Shown: positions 13,408 to 27,918 of the stretch, in pieces
How positions within the stretch are numbered: the first letter of the stretch is position 1
Layout: each line of letters opens with the position of its first letter
NCBI GenBank assembly: GCA_036897095.1
Contig: JAYMSP010000054.1
Span: forward strand, 36,048 to 100,047
DNA from: Plantago elongata
Taxonomy: Eukaryota; Streptophyta; Magnoliopsida; Lamiales; Plantaginaceae
Direction of reading: 5' to 3'
Length of the DNA stretch: 64,000 nucleotides
The notes under the pieces: model-generated
The model's database searches: none
The model's input: only the letters and a program-made list of their open reading frames with translations
Told to the model about the DNA's origin: nothing
Position numbers and translations under genes: made by a program

Positions 13408-16151
13408 GTCATCTAAATTCCGTTACTTAGGATATAGGATTGTGTACAAAGTCTTATTATATATATATAATATTATAGTATGGATATTAGTTTCATTCAG
13501 AGAAAGGTTGTTAGACAGCATATTGAGAATAAAGTCTAAAAGATCTCTGCTCCATTGTCTAAGAGATTTTAGAATAAGGGCATGGTCAATTATTCCTGCC
13601 CAAAGATTTCTTCATTTTTTAATATGTAATACAGTAAAAGTTGTAAGAGGAGATAGATTTATACAAACAATGATCAAAGAACTCCAATGGATGTATGTTT
13701 ACTACAAAATTCTGTTAAGGGAAATGCGTACTAAGGTAATACTCCAATCATATTATTAACTATGTCTTATTCTTGACTTTATATATCTGAAAGGAAGATA
13801 CTCCTTGATTGTAAAAGACGAATACTTTGCAAAAATTCTATACGTAAGTTTTAAAAGTTGGTAATCTGGGGATATAACCTCTATGCCATATTAGGAAAAT
13901 TTTTGTCTACTCTCTTTTTTTAGCAAATCATATTTTATATATTCAAGAAGTGCAGGTTGCAGGGATTATTTTATATAGTACAGATAGTAAAGTAACAGGT
14001 TATAGATCCCAAAGAAAATAGTTTGTTATCAGACAAAAAGGTTCGAATCACCTTAATCAATATCTCTCAATATGAGAAATTCCTAACCTAATAAGGTAAG
14101 GAAAGGCGCAAGGAATCTTATAGGTACAACAACAAGAAAGACCTAAATCCTCATAAACTCCCCTATTCTATCTTATTATATTACTTAGACAAGAAAAAAT
14201 AAAACCATCATCCATAGCATGCAAAGAATCTGGGAAAGAGGACACAGATAAAAAGTTCACTAATATATTATGAAAAAAGAATTCTAATTTACAGTAGTAA
14301 AAGAATAAAGAAAAAACCTACCAGTAGGCGGTAAAAATTCTTCTTTATGGAATAACAAACAATTTATACATCCAATTCGTGTAATGTATAAACGTATACT
14401 AAATCCTGGATATTACAGTATTACTTTGTTTGTAGACATAGTTATGCTTTTTTACAACAGGGGAAATCCTTGAAATCTGGAGGAACGCTGAACTGAACGA
14501 GAATCTTTAATATACCTTAAATAATGAGTAATGACTTTATAGAATTGAGGACAACCTCTACTGAAGAGAAAAACTACTGGATTCATTTTGACTCCCTATG
14601 AGTATTGAATATTCTAAAAAACTAAAAAAAGAGAGAGTGCCTTGCTTGTCTAAATATGAGAAGTATACCTTGACCACTATTCAATTTCAAAAATATAGAT
14701 GCGGTTTACTACATAAATTTAGAATTATTACTTTTTACCCTGCAAAGTATCGGATTTGTAAAAATGGATCACGATCCTATAGTTAAAAAATAAAAACAAG
14801 ATTTTACCCGGGAGACCATCACGAAAAACAACTCATTTTATACCTAATAAAATTACACTTTATTATTAGTAAGTTTAAATGAGACTAAGCTATTTCCGAT
14901 ATTGAAAAAAGTATGAAATCCAATTTCTAAGTGAAAATGAGACATAAAATGCAAAAAGCTGCATCTGCATAGGGGTCAAACGTATGTTTTCTAAATTTCC
15001 CTTATAAGAGGTCATTAAATTTAGAGAAAGTTCTATCTGCCTATATGCAAAAGTCATGTTTTGTAAATTCCCTTCATAGACAATCTCTAAAAACCAAAAA
15101 TGGAATAAGAATAATAAGTAGGCAAAGCGAGAAAATAGATTTCTAAGTAAGAAAATCGATAGGAAATGAAACGTTAGGTAGTTACTAAGCCCGAAGATAT
15201 TCTAATAATTTAAGAATTCTGCATACTTGTTTACTGGATGACTAGTACCAGGCAACATATTTATTTTATGCAAATTTCTATTTATTAGGAGAATCCACAA
15301 TTGACTATGTTTAGCACAATCTAACAATCTATATATTTACAATACAAAATTTATACGGATATTTACAGATAAATTCTAAAGATAATATATCACGCGTACT
15401 ATACATATAAAAAAATAGGAGAAGTACATTTTTAAGAAAGAATAAGGAAAACTTAAATAAAAGGTATTACTTAGTATCTAGAAATTGGGAAAGTGCAGGA
15501 GTTCACATCATACATATGGTAGCTCTAGAAAAGATTGGAATATAAACGAGGTCTCTATAAGATAAGTAAAAAAATAGTGCAGCTAAAAGGAAGCGAAAGG
15601 ATAAGATAACTTGGGCTATTAATTAATTAATATAAAGAAGAATAGAATAACACATAACAATCTATTATTATAGAGAAGACTCTAGCAAATGCAAGAAAAA
15701 GGGATAGAAAAAGATATTTGGGAATCCTCATCCTCCTTACGCTGTGATCTTCTTGGTAATTTATTGGAATTTAAGAAATCTTCTTCATTTATACTTTCTT
15801 TTTCAGTATAATATAAGAGTTGTCCCGAAAAGTACGGACATAATATAAAATACATATTTACTTTCCAAAATAACTGAGATTAATGCATGAGTAAAGTGCA
15901 AGACCCACAATTACTACGGTACAAAATACTTGTCATTGACATAGTATATCATATGACTCCTATTCTCCTTTCCTTTAATAAATAGATTTTTTTGTGTTGT
16001 AACGGTGCCAGTACCACCAAGGTGCGCTGAGTTTTGCTTTTGTACTTTGCACATTTTGAAAAGGATCCCCGAAAAGAATAAATACATGCTCAATAAAAGA
16101 GTGCTATAGTGCTGCCATAATGCATTTCTGGAAACCCCGCCACGCACGATG

Positions 16152-16177
16152 GTAGTAATTGACTAATCAATTACTAC
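16152..16177. repeat. Hairpin with 11-bp arms and 4-nt loop
   Basis: The arms gtagtaattga and tcaattactac are perfect complements around a ctaa loop. A further copy of caattactac lies about 260 nt upstream (around 15909-15918), so the sequence is also locally repeated. It could be a structured RNA element or the scar of a small inverted-repeat element. Confidence 0.8.
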
Positions 16178-18000
16178 ATCCATGCAAGAAATTAATTCGA
16201 CACGAAAAAAGGAGATGTGTCCAAATATCTATGTACATTATAATAATAAACTATCTAACAAACAAAAGTCTTTTTAAGGTTCATCTTACAGATAATACAT
16301 AGATATAGAGTTATTAAAGGGTCATTTACTTGACGTAGCTTCTTCTACCCAAAGCAGAAACTTAGTCTTTATCAATATACAACAAACAAAAAGGAGTGAC
16401 ATAGTTGGCATGTACTTTACTTTCTATAACGCAAATATATGACAGAAGAAATGGTAACAGGAGTAATAGCAATACTTATCCTTGGAACAACTAATTGTTT
16501 GCCCTATTGGATCTAATATCTTGCTATAATAAGGGTAATAAAAATACCCTACACGAGGATTTCTCCTTTTCTATATACTTCAAAATACTATATTGTTCGA
16601 TCGAGAAACATGTCTAACAAAAGCGTATACATCAAAGACTCAAAAAGGGTATGAGGTAGAAACTTTAAGCAAGGTGGTACAGGAAATAGATATAGACATA
16701 GTCAAACTAGAGCACATATTGAAGAAACATAACGGCAATCCTAACAGCGTACGTAGAAAAGACAGTAAACTTAATGAATCTAACTCTACTCCAAAAATTG
16801 GCTTAACTACCTTATTGCTAATTATGATTTATATTTATTTCTTCGTACATTTAAAATCTTCCTTATTCTAGAGCTTATCCTTACTTGGCATTCATTCTAC
16901 TTCTAAATAAAATTGACCTGTACATAAAACCTTTTTTTACGTACGAGGTTAATAGTTCGTAGCTATACTTAGACTAGAAGTACAGTGAAATTGGGTTAAA
17001 ATAAAAAAATCTTTGACATGTTGACTTACACCAAATGAAAGATTCTCGCTTCTATTTAGTAGTCAATCTATGTTAGGCGGAACTATTCCCCAAGCAAACT
17101 TCTTTATCTTGTATTTTCCATTTTCAAAAGAAAACAAAAAGGAGATATTTCAAAACGTAAAATATGATAAAAAAACAAAGTGCATGGGATATAATACTTA
17201 GAAGTCGGTAAGAGGAGCCCTTATTCTATGTAAGAAGCAGAGTAATATACCAGCAAAACATTCATTAAGCCCTAATCGTTGAAGTCAGGTAGATATTCAT
17301 CAGAATAGTGGGATATCGTTAAGACATTTTCTTTTAGAGGTAATCGGTGATAAGTGTCGTGTTTTTTTGGCTGAGCTATATTATCCTTTGACTCCTGCTC
17401 CATTTTTAGTTATGGTTCATTTATGTGTTATCTCAACGTATTTTACTAATTAGTGCGGAGTTATTAAATCTATATAGAAGAATGTATTTTAGAGCACAAG
17501 ACGGGGGGAAGTATTGGATAAAAAACTATTCTTTCTCTACCTATTTTGTAGTTATTAAATGAAAGCAATATTCAACATTAGAAGAGGTTTGTTTTGTTGG
17601 GCTAAGAACCATAAATGACATAGGTAGATGCACCTTTTCTTTTGACTAGTATTTATTCCTGTATATTCTGTATATTGTGTTTTATATGTAGGAGTATTTG
17701 TCTTTTAGCGAATAAACGTATAATTGGCGATGGTGGTTGTGTTGCAGCATCTAACGTCTCAGAATGAGGTTTCTCTTTATTAATTATTTTTATATGTGAA
17801 TATATGCGCGTTGCGTGAAATATCATCATTTCTTATTTATTTTCCAAAGCTTTTCCACCTGCATCTTTTTCAAGTATCTCTAAATCCTCTTCTATTTTTT
17901 CTTCTAATACATGTGAGGTAAAATAACTACGCTCTTTTGTCTTTTTAGAAGTGTTTAAATGTTAAGTACCCTTATCTATGAAATTTATAACTCTTGATTA

Positions 18001-21000
18001 GATTCATTCTAGGTCGAAAACTTGGGGTCTATACTTAAAGATTATGTATCTATATTAGGAGCTATACTTTTTTAAGCAAATAAAATAATTATGCCTCAGT
18101 ACTTACCCTTAGTTATTACTTATAACCTTAAGAAGATGCTAGATAAAAAAAATGTCCCCTTTTACTAATTAATTTAAATAAATTCTTATGCTTATAAAGA
18201 TAAATAAAAGAATAAAAGGTAGGAGAGTTACTTACATATGTGATATATTTCCTAATTTATTAAGGGCAAGCAAGATTTATTCTGTAGTGTAGCATACTAA
18301 TACACTCGACTATTTATTTACTGAAGAAGGGTGTGCCTTCTTTTCAAGTCCCATAGAAGGTCCGTACCATAAGTGCATAAACAAGTCTTTCCTATAATAA
18401 AATAATGCGCACTTACTTATATTAAGCATTAACTATTATAAAGGAAGTAACTAAGATACCCTTATTTCTACAACTCTTTAGTATTCTAAACTAGGGAGAG
18501 AAGGTAGGTAAGAGAGACTATATAAACTTTACTTATTAAAACTTATTAAATACCTTTCAATTTACATTGTTTGAAAGAACTCTGGAACTAATTTAAAGTA
18601 TAAAAAAATAATAAAAAAGTGTTAAGCTAGAATCTCCTTAAATCAAAAATATAGGAAATTAATTACCTTAAAATTATTCTGCTTTTGTTACACAATAATG
18701 CATTCTAGAAAGGTCAAATTACTTTTCTAAAAATTAAGGTAGAAAATAGAGAGTAAACCTTTAATAACAAGAGATATAAACGCGTTAGTATTAAAATATG
18801 CACAAGAGAATAGGACTCCCTATATAACTACTAAGAAAGAGGTTATTACTTTGTTCTCTCTTATACTTTGTCTAATAAATATAACTACTGGACAGGGTAC
18901 TTCCTTTACTTAAGGCAATGGGAATAGAGATATATTATAGGTTAATCATAAAATATGTATCTCCTTCCTTAAGCCTAAATAATTATAAAGAGCCAGTAAT
19001 AAAATAATCTGGAGCTTCTCTTACTTACTGCAAAGTACTTTAAGACGGTTATTAAGATAACTTGCTCTTATACAAGTGCGCCTATTTACTAAATATGAAG
19101 TTATAGGGCAATCTCTTACCTAAGTTTCTCTAATTAGTAACATATTAATTATTAAATGAAGGGTAGAAATATACTCCTATATTACTAAAGGCTATTTAAT
19201 ATAATTTAGTTATTCTTGTAAAAATATGTTATAAGACTAGTAGTACACACTTCTATTAGAGAGTAAACTCGTACGCAAAGAGTTTACTTATCATAATTAT
19301 AAATATAGGAGTGCAATACTATAGGGCGCCCATAAAAAGCTTAAGTGACTTAATTCTGTAAGACAAAAAAGAACTTTAAGTAAAGCAAGGAGGTATACGT
19401 TTAATCCTCTCTTTCTAGTAGTATTAAATTAAATAGAATCAAGTATCTTAAATCTTGACATAGTATACTTTTTTAGGGAGTCCATTAAACTATATCTAGT
19501 GTACCTAAAAGGGCAGCAGCTAATATATACTAAACAATGAAGAGTACGCTATAATTTTAAAGGAAATATTCTTTCTTACATAAATTAGTAAAGACAAGAA
19601 GGTAAAACAGCATGCTTTCTTTTCATTAGACTTTTTATACGTATACAAGGGTTAACATTACCTCCTAGTAAGTAAGAGGATTAATATAAAAAAGCCATTT
19701 ATTCTCTAACAAAAAGCTAAGGTATAAAGGCTTCCTCTCGCCTAAGCATTTTATAAAAGTAGTAGGGAATAACTACACTCTTTGTATTACTATAAAATGT
19801 TACTTTTTAAATGTTATAAGTACCCTATTAATATTTATTTTAAATGAATCTCTAGAAGTGGTATACGCACTCTTGTTCTTAAGTACACTATATCTTAGGG
19901 AGCTATTATTACTTGAAAGAAAGAATATAGAATTTATAAGTACCTATTAATAGAGTCGCCCTTTACCCTATATTTACCCTATACACCGAGAATTTTTCTT
20001 TTCATGGGGTGTCTTTTGTGCCTCTAAGTAGTTACTTAAGCGAATACCCTATTCCAAGAGAGTTTTAATATATACTAGTTATGTCCTCATAGAACCCTCT
20101 TACTTATAAGAGTTGCATATATAAAACACTTCCTAGGTAGACAATATTATAGTACTTGATTACAGAAGAGTACTATAAACCCTTTTACATAGAGTGATAA
20201 GTGTACTATCCTTCCTTAATAAGGTATAGCTTAGCAGCAATATCTTTTCTATTAGTAGATAAGGGAAAGAATAAGTTACCCAAAAAAACTCTTTAGAATA
20301 TTCCTAATTAAAGTAAGTGAGTCTTATGTACTTATGCACTCTCTTTAGGAAAATGTCTAACTATAAGCTCTTGTTACATAAATTATTTGCCTTTATAGAA
20401 TATTACCTTTATTAATTATTACTAGTTACTATAAGTGCTATAAAAGAGTCTACTACTATAAAACGTATTTAAGAATTATGATGTTAGTCCCCTTATACCT
20501 TAGGTCTTAATAAGACGGAGTAGTATAATTATAACTCACCTTTAATGTAGCAGTGAAGGTATTCCCCATTATAAAATATGTTACAAATGAAATAGTAAAT
20601 AAATAGCCCTCCTCTTTCTTAAGTTTTTATTAAGGGAGTAATACCTAGCACTTTATAGGATACAATTTATTAAAAATATTTATTTAAGCCACTCACACAG
20701 TTATTACTAAGGTAAAACTATAACAAGCATTACTAAAGGTATCTTCTATAATAACTTAAACCATATTATTATAGTAGAGTAGTACGTAAGCGAAATGATA
20801 CTGCACTCTTTTTAGTCTACTATAGTTATATAAAAATAAAAGAAGAGTACCTAGCTGTATAGATTTTTTAAGAAAGGAGTATAATCTTTTATTTTTCATA
20901 ATGAAATAACTTAAGAAGTACCCATACAGAAGTGATAAGGGAGTACTCCTCTCTTGTTAGTTAATAAAGGGAAGTTAGTTAGCCTCTCTAGTGTTAGTGC

Positions 21001-24000
21001 TAAAATAAATTGGTGTAGAAATACTTCTTACTAGCTTAAGTGTTAAAGGGAAGGTGCGAGCTATCTATATTAGTAAAGTATAACTATATTTATTAAAGCT
21101 TAACTAGTTAATAGTGAAAAGAGAAATACTTAAGTGACTTATTACTGTTATAAGAGTGCTTTATAGTGTATTTAGTTTAGTTATAAAAGCTCACACAAAA
21201 TAATTCGCTTGAAGGATATAGAAGAGAAAAATATTCTCTAGTTACCAGTATTAGGCACTTAAAAGAGTATTTAGTAGAAGGATTAATATAAAACTTCACT
21301 ATAAGATATAAGGACACTCAACATAAATAGCTTTTCTACTAAAAGGCAATATACATATGGGTACTGATGACTCCCCTCTCCTGAACCTTTACTTGAATAT
21401 GTAATAGCTTAATTTAGTCCTCTTATTTTCTAAATAAACTAAAGCTTTATTAACTTTATTAAAAAGTATACTAAGGAAACTACTAGCTTTCTAATAAGGT
21501 ATATCGGTAAACTCTACATTATAATCTAATTATTTAGAAGTATAAATAGAAGGGGTGCTAGGTAACTCTTTAATTATTTCTAGAATAAGATTTAATAAAG
21601 GGAAGACTCCTAGGAAGTACTCATAATGTACGTTATACTTTAAAGGGTATTAACTTTTGTATATAGAAAGATGTAAGTACCTTTTCCTTATAAAAGTGCT
21701 TTACTAAAGAGTATATTCCCTTTTTAAATGTAAGTACTCCTAGAAATATATGCACAATACTCTGCTTTTTGTATTGTTGTAATATGTAAACTCCATTCTA
21801 TCAATATAATTCTATATAGGATAAACTTGAGTTAATAGGCTTTCTAAGAAAAAGGGGGGAACTGCGCTGCGTCTTATTTTAACTTATTTTAAAGTATTTA
21901 TACGCCTTAAGAATCGTGCTTAAGGAGGTGCTTATATTTCTCAGCAAGTATTTATAGTAGGTACTATTGACACCTAATATCTTTATTAAGATATATAGTT
22001 TATAAACTCCCTCTAATTAAGTACTAGAATAGATTTAACAAGTATATTGTATATTTTCGAGACTTCTTATTATAAATTACTTCTAAATAATATAACCATA
22101 AAGTATATGATAATAAAAAACCTTACCTTGTAGAGTACTGGTGGAGTTATTTTACATATTTACTAGTACAATATTTAATTATGGAAGATACTTAAGCCTA
22201 TCAAGTTATAGAGGGTTTCTTATAGAGTCTTTAACATAGAGTTATATAATAGTGACTTAAGTATAAGCTGTTGTAACTGCATAAGGTAGAAGCAACCTAT
22301 CATACTTTCTATCTACATTAAGACTTAAGAAGGAGCTATCCCTTAATGTTATAGAATAAAAAGAGCATATTATATTTAAAACTTCTATAGTAAAAAAGAG
22401 CACGCACCCTAGATTTACCCACGCCCTTATATAATATAATTAGGGAGTGATTTTCTAACACTATCTTATAACTTAAGAAATACTTTCTTTAGATAAGCTA
22501 GTATTTTCTCTATTAAGGGCATTATATCTCTAATAGTAATAATTATAAGAAAGTAGTATTCCTTCCTCATATTTATATAAATATAGCATTTCTCCCTTTA
22601 AGAGATTTATAAGTCATTTAGGTATTCTCTTAATAAATAGCTGATATATATTAGGTATTAAGTGTAAATTCTATTAAATAGAATAAAGAGTTCTTTCTTT
22701 AATCAGAGGATATAAGAGGCTACATATAGTATAGAAGTATTTTTCTTAGTAATCTCTAAGCTAAGTATTATTTATTAGGGTATACTTTTAATAAGGCTAA
22801 GGATAGTTCATTTCTTTTCTTATAGTAGTTGTATAGAGGAAACTCGTCTCGTTAAAGAGAGCATTATTGTTATAGCACTTATTTAAAAGGAGTGCTTGAT
22901 AGAGGTATGAGTCCTTTATACTGCACTATAATACTACTTGTTGCTAGAGCGAGTGTACTATCTTTTTGTATAATTTATTTTAGAAAGCTTAATCATTAAG
23001 GTATTCTAAGCTAGATCCCACTTAATTTAGTGTCACCAATGCATAATTCAAGGGCAGCTAGTTTCTCTCTCCTATACCAATAGCATTATTTCCAAGGAAA
23101 GGTTTTAATTAAAAGATAAATTTTACTATAAAATGAAATTTTATATCTATAAGGTAAGTATAGGATTACTCTCTACTGCAAGATTATTATTAAAATATGT
23201 GTTAAGAAAGAGGATTACTCTACTATCTCTTTAGCGTATACTAAGTACTTGTGTGTACTTTATTATAAAATAATTGTAGTCATGTAATTGCAAAATCAAA
23301 TCTCTACACCTAATGCTTTAATAAAATCACTAGTGAAAGGTGCTTTTAAATCTACACATTTCAAAAATAATTTTAATGTACAAAGATACCTTAGTTTGCT
23401 TCAGTTTTAGAGTCTTTTTCTTTCATAAATATTACTTCCTTTCTAAAAAAGAGTCAATTATTATACTTTAGTAATTAATAATAATTAGATAAGGTAAAAG
23501 ACAGCTACACGTTCATATATCTATGTTAACCAGAGCTTGTATGCGGGAGTCTTACTCGCAATACTTTATTAAGCCGTGATTATAAAATGATAGTAATAAT
23601 ACTCTTATAGCTGGTAGATGTTAAGTAAGGAGAATGTTTTAGTACTATTTCTTTTTAGTAAGTGTCTAGAGATATATACTACTAGAAAGTATACTCGTGA
23701 CTTAAGCAATTAATAGCTTACTAAATAAGACCCTTCCTTTCTAATCTTTATTTAGGATATAAAAAGGGGTGATTTCCTAATTATGTATCATTTAGATATA
23801 ATTTTTATGAAAATATAGCGTACCTTTTTCCAAAGTATAAAATATATTGTAAGTACTAAGCCTTTTGCTACAAATAAGTCGTTAACTTAAGAGTAATACT
23901 TTCCCATGCCTTTATATTTAAAAAGAAGAGACTACACTTTACTTATAGGATTATTTTATTAAGAAATTAGTATACTTTTCTACCTTTATCTACTAGCTCT

Positions 24001-27000
24001 TATCATAGAGGCATAAGATTTATTTATAAGCTAAGTAAGTGGAGGCGGTGCTCCCTTTAACAATTTGTACAGGCGATTTATATTAATTCTTAAGGACTAA
24101 ACTTTTACATTAAGTATTAATAAATTATATTCATCATACATAATCACCTGTTAATTAAGAAATACTCTATACTATAGTAGTTGTAGCTTGAAAGGAAAGA
24201 CTCTCTGAAGTATACTACTTTCACATAGTTTTAAGATTTTACTAGAGCTAGAGTATTACCCATATAAATATAATAGTATACTAGTAGGGTAAAAGCGCCG
24301 GTATATCCAAGAATTTATAGTAGTATTTTCAAGTCACATACTTAAGCAAGCCAATATATTCTAAGTAAAAAAGTAAAATAAACCCTCAAGTATAGAGTAA
24401 TTTTAATTATATAGCTAGATAAATTGCAGTGTATAGACACTCATTAAGGAACGCTATAGCATAAAATTATAGTAACAAAAGTTAAAGCTCTAAGCAGCTA
24501 TAAATAAGGGGGCTACTCTATCTTTCAAATAGATAATTAAAGTAATAGCCTAGCTATAAAAAGAAAAAGCCTACTCTCTAATACTTATTAAGGTATAAAT
24601 ACTCGTGCCCTCTTAAGTAAACTGGTACTATTTTTCTTTAGTTACAATAATATTTATGTAATATACTTCTAAAGTATAAGTATGAGCCCTTTCTTACTCT
24701 ATAAAGTGTATAATATGCTCCTTCCTTTAATATTTAAAAGGCGTTTCTCTTATATCCTACCAATACTTTTTCAAATGGTAGGCTTTTTAATGAGATGAGC
24801 ATCCTCCCTTTAACTAGAGCGGGTAGAATTATTATAATAAACTTGTTCTTAAGAGTAAAGGAAAAAGGAACTAATTAGTGCACTTACCCTATTTATTTTA
24901 AAACTAAGATAGAAGGTATGCTTGCATTTATAAAACTATTTGGGCACAATTATAAAGACCCACTTCTCCTTATGTATGTGCTAGAGAGCTTTGCTTATAC
25001 CCATTGCTTTCAGATAATTGTAGGGGTATTTTAAGGAGGGTCTTGTAGTATTTTTAATGACATGTAATAGTAAGTAAAACTCTCTTTTATGGTAAGATAC
25101 ACCCCTAGAAATGTATGTTTATAAATAACTAATTATTTAAAAGTTATAAGAGTAGTAAGCACTCTCCTTTACTCTAAACCTCAAATAATACACCAAGATA
25201 GAACCTTTTTTATTTATCCATTAGAACTATAATAGAAAAGTGTATTTATCCTAGGCCACTCCTATATATTTAGAAAGTATACTGGGAGATCTTTAGCTTA
25301 CATCTATAGCATGTATTTCTTTTATAAGATATGTTATGAGTGAATACTCTCTTGCATAGCTAGTAACAGGATAATATAATTCTTCCTTAACTACTTTATA
25401 ATATAGAGTTATGTTTAATAATTATTTAATAACAAATACTTGGGCTCTAACAAGGGGAAATACTTTTATGAGGTAATAATATTTTGCCCTTATTATAGAT
25501 ACTATACTAGGTACTTTCTATCTTTAAAATACTATAATACTCTAGCCCTTATAACTAGTTAGAGAGGCGTTTTTTTTATAGAGCAAAGGGGTAACTCTAC
25601 CCTTTATATACTGTACTTGTAAGAACTTTAGTACTTCTGCAAAATAATTAAGTATTAAATATAATAAATAAAGCCTCCTATGCTAATAATGCCCTAGGAG
25701 ACCCTTACGGGTATACCTTTTTCTGCTATATAAAGCGCTCCCTTTTATTTAAGAAAATTAGTATGCATTTTACCTATAATACTTGAGCTATGCTATAAAT
25801 AGATAAATACTAGAGGCTGTAAAGAGGATACTTCTATATTTAGTGAACTTTATTTACGGTGCACGGCTAGACAAGGTTTTTACTAGAGTACCTTTAAATT
25901 TAGGCTAGCTCAAGTGTAAAAATACCTTTTGAGGTAGAGACAGCGCGCACCTTTAATAGGGCTATTCCTTAGTACTTTAATAAAATACTATGACTTGGAG
26001 ATACTACTAAAGATGATAGAGGAGAGAATGCCCTTATGCTATAAATATTTATATAAAAGGGCTTGCAGTTATACCATAAATTAATAGTTAAGTAAGATAA
26101 GCAACGCTGAAGTCAAATAAAAGAATTCTTAGGAAGTACTCATTTATCGAATTTTATATCTATAATTATATTAAAGACTATAAGAGCTCCTTAAGGTTAA
26201 GCTTATAATATAACTAGATTACATGGGTAAAATTCGCCCTTATTTCCCTTTAACTTTAAAGAAAGTATATAATAATAATAATACCCTACCCCTATGTCTC
26301 CTGCGTGAAATATTATACTGTAGAAGATGCATACCTTAAATAACTCACTTATAATAGGGTTTATTTAAGTACTCTTTTGCTTAATAAGAACCTCTTTAAA
26401 ATGGTTATGTAGTATCTTTCTTTTTCCTATTTATCTTACTTACAAAGATTCTTTACTATATGATGGTTATTTATAAATATTTACTCTTAGGGACCTCTCA
26501 AATTATGTATTAAAGAGTTAGAGTATACTACAAAGTATATAACTTCTCTAAGGTATATATAAATAAGTATTCTAGTACTTGCACACTTGATATAAAATAC
26601 TATTTATGAAAGGTGCATTACTTTAATATTTAAGGAGGACTAAATTATATTACCCTTACTATTACTATATATTTACTAAAATACAGGAGAAGCTATTTTA
26701 TTATAAATAGTCTATGTATAAAGATAATAATATAAGTGGGTATACCTTTCCTCTTCTTTTTTTATTGCTTCTATGAATAGTATTTTACAGCTCTTTGCCT
26801 TAGTAACACACCCTTTGTACAAAGTAGTAAGGAAGTGCACATATTTAGTACTTTAATAATTATGTATCAACATAAATTTAAAGAGATACATGAATAACTC
26901 CTCTTGGTGTACTCTTATTTAGCGTATACATATTTATAACTACATGTTAAAGAAAGGGACTGTCTCCCTTATATAAAGAAAGGCGCTTTACTAAGATAGC

Positions 27001-27210
27001 CAGTAACTAGCTATTACCCCATATTAATTAATTATACTATTTAGAAGGGAGCTCCTTTCTTTCCTTAATATTACATGTTGGAAGTCCTAGTTATTTTATT
27101 ACTATAAAGGTATAGCTTTTCTATCTTATCCTATTTATAAGAGTGAATTATTATTAATATATAATATAAAGTACGCCGATATTGCCTGCGCAGAATAAGT
27201 CCTTATTTTT
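18001..27210. other. TA-type noncoding block
   Basis: This block is built largely from TA, TAG/CTA, AAG/CTT, AGTACT and CTTAAG words, with TG/CA and ATG visibly scarce. It has no open frame of 60 codons or more in any of six frames; in fact none lies anywhere between 16,872 and 28,438. Short G+C-bearing tokens, often of the form AAGGAG...CCCTT or AGAGTAC...CCT, recur every few tens of bases in an A/T background. Near-direct duplications are common, for example taccctata twice near 19970. I see no gene, RNA or mobile element. Boundaries are by texture and approximate. Confidence 0.55.
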
Positions 27211-27909
27211 TTATAATTAATAGATTCTAGTTTTGCCTATTTTTTTGTTGTAATGGCGTTTCACACGATTTGTACTGCTACATCCTCATACATTACTTAC
27301 CGCAGAACTTATGATAGATGTCAGAGACTAATACCCACGAATACCAATATTCCTTTCCTTGTAGCGCGGAGACAATAAAGATTAAGCTTTAATTTGTTTC
27401 TTTATATTTTTATATTTCTGACCTTTCAAATACGAAATGAAGCCTGAATGTTTCGCAAATGTTGTTTTAATGCCAATTCATTTTTTCTCACAATTCCTTG
27501 TTCAAATAGAACCTTTGGTATGAGCATAAGTTACTTGTATCTATACGGTATATAGCGAAAAGATTATAGGTGTTCTTCCTCACTCACCTATTTACTTTAG
27601 AAAATCCATTTATCTTCATCGATAGATTATTGAGCAATCCGGAGTAGTTACGGTTGCTGCTGTTGTTTGTTTAAAAAAACACGTGGTAAAATATTTTACA
27701 TAGAGAAGGGGTAGTAGATTCTAGAATATCCATAAATCTCTATAATAGATATAGGTAAAAGAAATATCGATGTATCTATTCCTCAGCTAATAAATAGTGA
27801 AAAGCTTAGCTCTTTATCTTTTCCTCAAATGTAACCCTCCTAGGCCGCAAATTAGTTATAGTCACAAATAGCAATAAACCAAAGTGATTTTGAAATATAG
27901 CAATAAATA

Positions 27910-27918
27910 CGTAAGAGA
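27910..27918 (+). promoter_or_regulatory. CRTA-type mitochondrial promoter motif (cgtaagaga)
   Basis: Matches the plant mitochondrial core CRTAAGAGA and is preceded by A/T-rich aataaata, as in known promoters. No gene follows within several kilobases, so it may be an orphan or chance match. Nine-base matches to a loose core are expected occasionally in 64 kb. Confidence 0.25.

Larger units (their letters stand above)
10081..18000. other. Gene-free ordinary-texture AT-rich block
   Basis: TG and CA steps return to normal frequency at about 10.08 kb, and a cluster of short open frames appears. The longest is 105 codons (13442-13759, +), which opens at GTG with no ATG until about codon 77. Another of 92 codons (16593-16871, +) opens at TTG. 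None resembles a known protein. The block carries an 11-bp-arm hairpin at 16152-16177, a possible minus-strand promoter motif at 10789-10797, and a GTT-rich run at 13390-13407. Edges are set by eye and uncertain by a few hundred bases. Confidence 0.5.

Noticed and set aside
13442-13759. 105-codon plus-strand frame, basic and hydrophobic
   Set aside because: It opens at GTG and its first ATG is near codon 77. No family resemblance and no promoter or conserved neighbour.
13981-14065. Possible tRNA, from a T-arm-like aaggttcgaatcacctt at about 14037
   Set aside because: With the T-loop placed correctly the T-stem mismatches, and no matching acceptor, D-arm or anticodon arm could be drawn upstream.
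16593-16871. 92-codon frame with a hydrophilic, helix-like N-part and a C-terminal hydrophobic segment, resembling a tail-anchored or SNARE-like layout
   Set aside because: It starts at TTG with no early ATG, lacks the conserved SNARE central layer and flanking pattern, and such a layout arises easily in AT-rich sequence.
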